In this document: positions 58,661 to 64,000 of the stretch, one piece after another
Layout of the letters: the number at the start of each line of letters is the position of its first letter
How positions within the stretch are numbered: the first letter of the stretch is position 1
DNA from: Pseudomonadota bacterium
GTDB lineage: Bacteria; Pseudomonadota; Gammaproteobacteria; Burkholderiales; Burkholderiaceae_E
Length of the DNA stretch: 64,000 nt
NCBI GenBank assembly: GCA_029779435.1
Contig: JAKPAM010000008.1
Coordinates: 33,503 to 97,502 of the forward strand
Reading direction: 5' to 3'
Position numbers and translations under genes: made by a program
Notes under the pieces: model-generated
What the model was told of the DNA's origin: nothing
Database searches by the model: none
What the model saw: only the letters and a program-made list of their open reading frames with translations

Positions 58661-59110
58661 TCAGTGGTCGTGGTCGTGCCGGTGCCCGTGAGCGGCGTCG
58701 TCCGCCAGCGAATCGACCGGCACCATGTGCAAATGCCCCTGGCGGACGCCGCGCTGGGCCAGCACCGACTGCGCGAACGCCTGGACCTTGTCGCCGGGCC
58801 CGCGCAGGATCGTCGTCTCGACGCACAGATCATGGCTCAGGTGCGCATGCATCGTCGAGATCGTCAGCTCGTGGTGCCCGTGCTGCATGTCCATGATCCG
58901 GTTGGCCGTCGTGCGCTCGTGATGCGCGTAGATGTACGTCAGCGTCGCCACGCATGATACGTCGGGGCGGCTTTGCAACTGGCCACTGCCCAGTTCGCGC
59001 CGGATCAGGTCGCGGAACGCCTCGGACCGGTTCTCATAACCGCGGGACGCCATCAGCGCATCGAGCGCCTCGGCCAGGTCGTCGTCGATCGATATCGTCA
59101 GCCTTTGCAT
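58661..59110 (-). CDS. nikR: nickel-responsive regulator NikR
   Basis: Ribbon-helix-helix repressor of 149 residues. The N-terminal strand is MQRLTISIDDDLAEALDALM and the helices follow through SEAFRDLIRRELG. The ACT-like nickel domain keeps all four high-affinity ligands: H77, H88, H90 and C96, the counterparts of E. coli H76, H87, H89 and C95. The extreme C-terminus is histidine-rich (HGHRHDHDH), which E. coli NikR lacks. No nickel importer, hydrogenase or urease gene is in the window. It is divergent from a LysR gene and upstream of modE. Confidence 0.92.
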   Translation of the reverse strand: MQRLTISIDDDLAEALDALMASRGYENRSEAFRDLIRRELGSGQLQSRPDVSCVATLTYIYAHHERTTANRIMDMQHGHHELTISTMHAHLSHDLCVETTILRGPGDKVQAFAQSVLAQRGVRQGHLHMVPVDSLADDAAHGHRHDHDH

Positions 59111-59184
59111 GGCCACCACGATGCCATAATCGTCGGATATCGGCGAGCCCAGCCGCATCACCACGCCCGGGACGCAAGACGCGC

Positions 59185-60090
59185 ATGGAATTCCGGCATC
59201 TGCGCTATTTCCTCGCCCTGGCCGAAGAACTGCATTTCGGCCGCGCCGCGCAGCGGCTGGCGATCACCCAGCCGCCGCTGTCGCTGAACATCCAGCAGCT
59301 CGAGGAATCGATTGGCGCGCGGCTGTTCGATCGCGACAGCCGCGGCGTGCGATTGACGCCCGCCGGCGAAGCATTTCGCGGCCAGGCGCAGGCCCTGCTG
59401 CGGCAGGCCGAACAGGCCGCGCAACTCGCGCGGGACATCGAGGGCGGTTCGCGCGGCCGGATCGCGATCGGCTTCGTCGGCACGCTGCTGTTCTGCGGCC
59501 TGCCGCGCTGGCTGAAAGCCTTCCAGGCCGCTTACCCTCTCGTCGAGGTCACGCTGCTCGAACGCAATTCGCAAGAGCAGGCCGAGGCGTTGCGCCGACG
59601 CGAGATCGACGTCGGCTTCATCCACGCGCCGCGCGCGCCCGACAACCTACGCACGCGCCTGGTCGTCAGCCAGCCCTTCGTCTGCTGCGTGCCGCAGTCC
59701 CATCCGCTGGCCGATCGCGAACGGATCGCGCTGGCCGAGCTGCGTGAAGAGCCGTTCGTGCTGTTCGCGCGATCGGCGTCGCCGCACTACTACGCGCACA
59801 TCATGGACCAGTGCGGGATCCAGGGCTTCCAGCCGAAGATCCGCTACGAAGTGCGGCCGTGGCTGTCGGTCGTCGCGCTGGTGTCGCAGGGCCTGGGCGT
59901 GTCGATCGTACCTGCGGCGTTCGAGAGCGCGGGCATCCATAGCGTGGCGTTCCGGCCGCTCGCCGATCTCGCGCTGACCTCGGACATCCACTGCGCGCTA
60001 CCGCAGGACGGCGCGCTGGCCACGGCCGAACGCTTCGTGCGGATGATCGAAGATCCGAAGCCGGTTCAGGCCCGGATCGACCCCGCGTGA
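59185..60090 (+). CDS. LysR-family transcriptional regulator
   Basis: LTTR of 301 residues from ATG 59185. The winged helix is MEFRHLRYFLALAEELHFGR followed by AAQRLAITQPPLSLNIQQLE, and the co-inducer domain spans about 90-295. The pattern FLALAEELHFGRAA with TQPPLSLNIQQLEE is that of the BenM/CatM/CynR-like group, often regulators of aromatic or acid catabolism. Its target is not obvious: neighbours are nikR (divergent) and a convergent antiporter gene. Confidence 0.92.
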   Translation: MEFRHLRYFLALAEELHFGRAAQRLAITQPPLSLNIQQLEESIGARLFDRDSRGVRLTPAGEAFRGQAQALLRQAEQAAQLARDIEGGSRGRIAIGFVGTLLFCGLPRWLKAFQAAYPLVEVTLLERNSQEQAEALRRREIDVGFIHAPRAPDNLRTRLVVSQPFVCCVPQSHPLADRERIALAELREEPFVLFARSASPHYYAHIMDQCGIQGFQPKIRYEVRPWLSVVALVSQGLGVSIVPAAFESAGIHSVAFRPLADLALTSDIHCALPQDGALATAERFVRMIEDPKPVQARIDPA

Positions 60091-60107
60091 AGCCCGTCGA
60101 CCCGTCC

Positions 60108-61886
60108 TCAGGCGTGCGACGGCGCCGTGCTGCGCGCACGCGGCGCGAAGCGCTGCACGACGTGCGTCGTCATGCCGCGCGCGAGTTCCTCCTCGCCGAA
60201 GAACACCGTGCCGATGCCCTCGCTGCGCAGCAGCTGCGATTCGGTCTCGCTGTGCGTGCGCACGACGATCTCGATCGCCGGGTTCAACAGCCGCGCCGTC
60301 TCGGCCATCGCGCGCACGTCCAGCGGCCGGGACGTGGCGATCACCAGCATCGCCGCGTTCGACACGTGAGCCTGGACCAGCACCACCGGATCGGCCGCGT
60401 TGCCGGCCACCGCGGCGTGACCCTGCCGGCGCAGGTCCTCGACCAGTTCGCGATTCTGCTCGGCGACCACGTAGGGCACGCCGCCCGCATCGAGCCCCGC
60501 CGCGATGCGACGCCCGACGCGACCGAATCCGACCAGCACCACCTGGCCCTGCAGGTATTTGCGCTCGGTATCGTGCGGCAGCTCGGCATAAGGATCGTCA
60601 CGCTGCTCGAGCCAGCGCGCGAGCGATGAGCGCTCGAGGATCCAGCGGCGCGCCGGCTCGATCAGCGCGAACACCAGCGGATTGATCGCGATCGAGATCA
60701 GTGAACCGGCCAGCACCAGGCTCATGCCCTTGGCCGGCAGCACACCGAGCGCCAGCCCCAGTCCGGCCAGGATGAACGAGAACTCGCCGATCTGCGCGAG
60801 ACTGGCCGCCACCGTCAGCGCCGTGTTCAGCGGATAGCGATAAGCGAGTACCAGCCCCAGCGCCGCGAAGGTCTTGCCGAACACGACGATCGCCACGACG
60901 GCGATCAGTTGCGCCGGCTGGTCGACGACGACCGCCGGATCGAACAGCATGCCGACCGACACGAAGAACAGCACCGAGAACGCATCGCGCAGCGGCAACG
61001 ATTCCTGCGCCGCGCGATGGCTGAACTCGGATTCGCGCATCACCATGCCGGCGAAGAACGCGCCCAGCGCGAACGACACGCTGAACAGCTTGGCCGCGCC
61101 CACCGCGATGCCGATCGCCGCCGTGACGATCGCCAGCGTGAACAGTTCGCGCGAGCCGGTGCGCGACACCTCCCACAGCAGCCGCGGCAGCAGCCGCCGC
61201 CCGACCACCAGCATCAGGCCGATGAAGGCCGCCACCTGGAGCAGCGTTAGGCTGATCGTCTGCCATAGAGGGGCGATCTCGGCCCCCGCCTGGTCGCCCG
61301 CCCCGCCACCCGAGCCCGCGCCAGCGCCGATGCCGGCGCCCCCGTCGGCGCCCGCGCCGGACAGCAGCCCCGCCAGCGGGGGCATCAATACCAGCACCAG
61401 CACGCAGGCCAGGTCCTCGACGACCAGCCAGCCGACCGCGATACGCCCGTTCATCGTCTCGAGCAGGTCCCGCGATTCGAGCGCCTTCAACAGCACCACG
61501 GTGCTCGCGCACGACAGCGACAGCCCGAAGATCAGCCCGGCTCCCCAGCTCCAGCCCCACCAGATCGCCAATGCCGCCCCGAGCACCGTCGCGATCGTCA
61601 TCTGCACGACGGCGCCCGGAATAGCGAGTCGCTTGACCGACAGCAGATCGCCCAGCGAAAAATGCAGGCCAACGCCGAACATCAGCAGCATCACGCCGAT
61701 CTCGGACAGTTGCGCCGCGATCGCCATGTCCGCGACGAAACCGGGCGTCGCCGGGCCGATCAGCATGCCGGCCACCAGGTAGCCGACGAGCGCCGGCACC
61801 CTGATCCGCTCGGCCAGCGCGCCAAGGATCAGCGCCGCCCCGAAGCCCGCAGCCAGGGTCGTGATCAGCGAGACGTTGTGCTCCAT
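60108..61886 (-). CDS. ybaL: YbaL-type CPA2 cation:proton antiporter
   Basis: Kef-related antiporter of 592 residues. Membrane part about 1-420: LVGYLVAGMLIGPATPGFVA, GVMLLMFGVGLHFSLGDLLS, GLSLSCASTVVLLKALESRD and SLAQIGEFSFILAGLGLALG match E. coli YbaL closely. The C-terminal RCK/TrkA-N domain begins VVLVGFGRVGRRIAAGLDAG and binds a nucleotide. A glycine/alanine-rich insertion (around 61290-61370) lies in a loop where YbaL is short. It probably exchanges K+ or Na+ for H+. Convergent with the LysR gene. Confidence 0.92.
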   Translation of the reverse strand: MEHNVSLITTLAAGFGAALILGALAERIRVPALVGYLVAGMLIGPATPGFVADMAIAAQLSEIGVMLLMFGVGLHFSLGDLLSVKRLAIPGAVVQMTIATVLGAALAIWWGWSWGAGLIFGLSLSCASTVVLLKALESRDLLETMNGRIAVGWLVVEDLACVLVLVLMPPLAGLLSGAGADGGAGIGAGAGSGGGAGDQAGAEIAPLWQTISLTLLQVAAFIGLMLVVGRRLLPRLLWEVSRTGSRELFTLAIVTAAIGIAVGAAKLFSVSFALGAFFAGMVMRESEFSHRAAQESLPLRDAFSVLFFVSVGMLFDPAVVVDQPAQLIAVVAIVVFGKTFAALGLVLAYRYPLNTALTVAASLAQIGEFSFILAGLGLALGVLPAKGMSLVLAGSLISIAINPLVFALIEPARRWILERSSLARWLEQRDDPYAELPHDTERKYLQGQVVLVGFGRVGRRIAAGLDAGGVPYVVAEQNRELVEDLRRQGHAAVAGNAADPVVLVQAHVSNAAMLVIATSRPLDVRAMAETARLLNPAIEIVVRTHSETESQLLRSEGIGTVFFGEEELARGMTTHVVQRFAPRARSTAPSHA

Positions 61887-61971
61887 GCGAGATCCCTGTG
61901 GCTGACGCGAGGCTGACGTTGTTTCATTAAGCCACAGCCCCGGGTCGATTGCCCAGTCTCGCCGAGCTGGC

Positions 61972-62790
61972 TCAACGGCCGGTGAATCGCGGCGGCCGCT
62001 TCTCCACGTAGTGCGCGATGCCCTCGCGGAAGTCCTCGGTGGTGAACGACGCCTTCATCTGTTCGTCCGCCACCACCCAGGCCTCGTCGAGCGATTGCAG
62101 CCAGCCGTCGTACACCTGCCGCTTGATGATGCCGATCGAACGCGGCGACGCGGTGGCGGCCAGTTCGGCCGCCCGCCCCTGCACGGCGGACAGGAAGCCC
62201 TCGGCCGGCAGCTCGCGCACGAGCCCCATCCGTTCGGCCTCGGCGCTATCGATCTTGCGCGCCGAAAACAACAGATCCAGCGCGTTCATGTTGCCGATCA
62301 ACCTCGGCAGCATCCATGAAATGCCGTGCTCGGCGATCAGCCCGCGCTGCGCGAACGCCGTCGTCAGCTTGGCGCCCGCCGCCATGTAGCGGTAGTCGCA
62401 GAACAACGCCAGGCATAGTCCTATCCCGGCGATCGGCCCATTGATCGCGGCGAACACCGGCAGCGGCAACCGCAGCAGGTATCCGAACTTGTGCCGGTAG
62501 TTGGCTTCCAGCCCGCCCTCGCCCGCCTGCATGGCCGGCGCCGTGGCATCCGACGACGCTCCGGAACTGGAAATCGATCCCAGCGCCTGCATGTCCGCGC
62601 CCGCGCAGAACCCGCGGCCCGCCCCCGTGATGACGATCGCGCGCGTGCGGCCGTCGCCGACGCAGGCCTGCATCGCTCTCTGCAGTTCGTCGGCCATGCG
62701 CGGGGTATATGCGTTCAGGCGGTCGGGGCGCGACAGCGTGATCGTACAGACGTGCTCGGCATGCGAAACGGTGATCTGCTCGTAGGTCAT
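61972..62790 (-). CDS. enoyl-CoA hydratase/isomerase family protein
   Basis: Crotonase-fold enzyme of 272 residues with AGGAG seven bases before ATG 62790. SRPDRLNAYTPRMADELQRA is the start of the fold. The oxyanion-hole segments are GAGRGFCAGADMQAL and AINGPIAGIGLCLAL. It has one glutamate-region variation (QRGLIAEHGISWMLPRLIG), the pattern seen in many catabolic enoyl-CoA hydratases. A loop of about 20 residues (SSSGASSDATAPAMQAGEGG) is inserted after the first oxyanion segment. It hydrates trans-2-enoyl-CoA or performs a related step; the substrate is unknown. Confidence 0.9.
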   Translation of the reverse strand: MTYEQITVSHAEHVCTITLSRPDRLNAYTPRMADELQRAMQACVGDGRTRAIVITGAGRGFCAGADMQALGSISSSGASSDATAPAMQAGEGGLEANYRHKFGYLLRLPLPVFAAINGPIAGIGLCLALFCDYRYMAAGAKLTTAFAQRGLIAEHGISWMLPRLIGNMNALDLLFSARKIDSAEAERMGLVRELPAEGFLSAVQGRAAELAATASPRSIGIIKRQVYDGWLQSLDEAWVVADEQMKASFTTEDFREGIAHYVEKRPPRFTGR

Positions 62791-63070
62791 CGGGGACTCC
62801 TGGGTCGTGGTTGATCGCCCCGCATGGTGTCCGCAGTCGCAGCGGCTGTAAACGCCCGGCTCGGGAAATCCGAGAGCGCATCGCGTCCCCCGTTCGACGA
62901 CCTGAGGGTGCCTGGCGACGCCAAGGCGCCCGAGTGCGCCACGAAAATGGGACAGAGGAGGGATAGCGATGGGTAGCGGCGACACAATGGCCGCACGATG
63001 ACGCCCCGGCAGCGCGATCCGATCGTGCTGCCCATGAGGGAGCCCGGCCTTGGAAGACCGGCGCCCCCGA

Positions 63071-63481
63071 CTACTCGCCCGAAGGTTCCTCGTCCTCGAC
63101 CGGAGGCGCGACACCAGACGGCGGCGTCGCGGCGGCAGCGGCCCGCGATTCGGGCGATGGCTCGAGCAGGCCGCGCACCTCGGTGGGCGGTCCGTTCTCG
63201 CGCAACTTGTGTTGCCCCGTCTCGAACTTGCCGCCAATGGCCCGCATCTGCGCGAACACACGAGCGATCTCGTCATCCGTCAGCGCGAGTTGCGCGGCCA
63301 GGAAGAACAGCATGTGCGGACTCATCGTCCGCGGACTGGTCCCCCCGGTGTACTTGCGCCACTGCGACCCCTGCCCGAGGCAGACCAGATCGGCCATGTC
63401 CTGGCTGCTCACGCTCAGGCGCGTCTTCAACGCCTGCAGATCCGCTGGCGTCGGCGATACGTAGTTCTCGATGATGCGCAT
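63071..63481 (-). CDS. small XRE/HTH-like protein
   Basis: A 136-residue protein read from ATG 63481 (MRIIENYVSPTPADLQALKT); a TTG at 63502 would add seven residues. SSQDMADLVCLGQGSQWRKY followed by TGG looks like the helix-turn-helix of a small conserved family found in Burkholderia and Xanthomonas relatives. PHMLFFLAAQLALTDDEIAR follows as a helical part. The last 30 residues are a proline/alanine/glutamate tail. Its role is unknown; DNA binding is inferred from the pattern only. Confidence 0.65.
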   Translation of the reverse strand: MRIIENYVSPTPADLQALKTRLSVSSQDMADLVCLGQGSQWRKYTGGTSPRTMSPHMLFFLAAQLALTDDEIARVFAQMRAIGGKFETGQHKLRENGPPTEVRGLLEPSPESRAAAAATPPSGVAPPVEDEEPSGE

Positions 63482-63837
63482 GTTGGCTGCTTTCGCTGTC
63501 AATCGGGACGCAACCAGCCATTATTGCCTCGGCCAACGGTCCCAAGGTGGACATTCGTCGAAAGGACCCAGGGCAAGCCTGACATCGAAAGCATCTGAGT
63601 CGGAGAGGAAGGACCGCCATCCCCCGCAGGGAATGGATGGGACCTACGGGAACAGGCTTGACCCACGATCCATGTTAGCGCGCGCCGCTCCGCAGGCCAA
63701 GCGGTGCCGAAAGGCATCTGACGATGAGGGGAGCCTAACCTGACTGCGAAACGGCTCACTGCCATAATGACCGGCTCGGCCGCGTCCCGATCCCGTTCGC
63801 GCCGCCACTCCTCAGCGATTCAAGTCAAGGCTTACCC
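63482..63837. other. non-coding interval upstream of the copper chaperone gene
   Basis: These 356 bases between the XRE-like gene and the PCu(A)C gene hold no supported gene. Open frames here are short and lack ribosome sites. A likely promoter at 63740-63768 is listed separately. Confidence 0.5.
63740..63768 (+). promoter_or_regulatory. probable sigma-70 promoter of the copper chaperone gene
   Basis: CTGACT (63740-63745) and CATAAT (63763-63768) are separated by 17 bases, with 4 and 5 of 6 consensus matches. A transcript would start near 63775, about 60 bases before the ATG. No copper operator was recognised. Confidence 0.45.
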
Positions 63838-64000
63838 ATGCGATCGTTCCATCGTCTCGCCGCCCTGGCGGCCGCCACCCTCATCGCCACCGCCGCGCAC
63901 GCGCAGGTCCAGGTCCAGGACGCCTGGGTGCGCGCGACCGTTCCCGGCCAATCGGGCACCGGCGCCTTCATGCGCCTGACCTCGGCCAAGGACACCGCGC
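63838..64000 (+). CDS. PCu(A)C-type periplasmic copper chaperone (partial)
   Basis: First 54 residues of a secreted copper chaperone. The signal peptide MRSFHRLAALAAATLIATAA ends at HAQ. The mature part reads VQVQDAWVRATVPGQSGTGA and FMRLTS, the conserved opening of the DUF461/PCu(A)C fold, which delivers Cu(I) to the cytochrome oxidase CuA site. The methionine and histidine ligands lie beyond the window end. AAGG precedes ATG 63838. Family assignment is good despite truncation. Confidence 0.85.
   Translation, partial: MRSFHRLAALAAATLIATAAHAQVQVQDAWVRATVPGQSGTGAFMRLTSAKDTA

Overview
The window is a high-GC chromosomal segment (about two thirds G+C by eye, with G/C at most third codon positions) from a Gram-negative bacterium, most likely a betaproteobacterium of the order Burkholderiales (Alcaligenaceae or Burkholderiaceae). 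Supporting features are two Bug/TctC-type periplasmic receptors (one beside tctAB), a Burkholderiales-type general porin, a CaiB-type CoA transferase, a YbaL-type antiporter and a complete glycogen cluster. No rRNA, tRNA, CRISPR array or intact mobile element was seen. Family assignments come from recognising motifs in translations; no database search was possible.

Layout. 1-6.4 kb: truncated CurA-type reductase, transposase scrap, Fur-like inverted repeat and TonB-dependent siderophore receptor, then a small membrane protein, a CnoX/YbbN thioredoxin-TPR protein, a 3-hydroxyisobutyrate-dehydrogenase-like enzyme, an antitoxin scrap and an ABM-domain protein. 6.4-10.1 kb: a large C25 (gingipain-family) peptidase homologue followed by a scar containing a DUF3016 scrap and a 48-codon, internally deleted, in-frame copy of cnoX. 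10.1-17.6 kb: MFS transporter, acyl-CoA synthetase, thioredoxin, carboxylesterase, a 272-bp nested-palindrome element, macrodomain protein, SDR and EAL/HDOD protein. 17.7-20.8 kb: tctA-tctB-bug operon. 21-27.8 kb: wax ester synthase/DGAT, M20 dipeptidase, cystathionine beta-lyase, porin, HEAT-like protein.

27.8-31.5 kb: a probable copper-linked pair, a secreted lysyl-oxidase-like protein divergent from a fusion of an MbnP-like domain to a di-heme MbnH/MauG-type peroxidase. 31.5-36.7 kb: Bug receptor, quinone oxidoreductase and CoA transferase in one overlapping operon, divergent from a GMC oxidoreductase. 36.9-48.4 kb: glycogen metabolism, glgP-glgB-glgX-malQ on the minus strand divergent from glgC-glgA on the plus strand. 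48.4-53.4 kb: FMN reductase and luciferase-like monooxygenase flanking a perfect inverted repeat, a 3'-5' exonuclease, and an AlbA/RecG-like ATP-binding gene interrupted by one in-frame TGA. 53.5-59.1 kb: minus-strand run nikR, modE, modB-modA-modC, succinate-semialdehyde dehydrogenase, alpha/beta hydrolase. 59.2-64 kb: LysR regulator, YbaL antiporter, enoyl-CoA hydratase, XRE-like protein and the start of a PCu(A)C copper chaperone.

The glycogen genes form a closed synthesis (GlgC, GlgA, GlgB) and breakdown (GlgP, GlgX, MalQ) module. The mod genes form an ABC molybdate importer with its own short ModE. The most unusual items are the nested-palindrome element, the MbnP-peroxidase fusion beside a lysyl oxidase homologue, and the miniaturised cnoX copy. 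Three gene scraps (transposase, antitoxin, DUF3016) and two degenerate minisatellites placed at gene 3' ends suggest past rearrangement in an otherwise ordinary chromosome.
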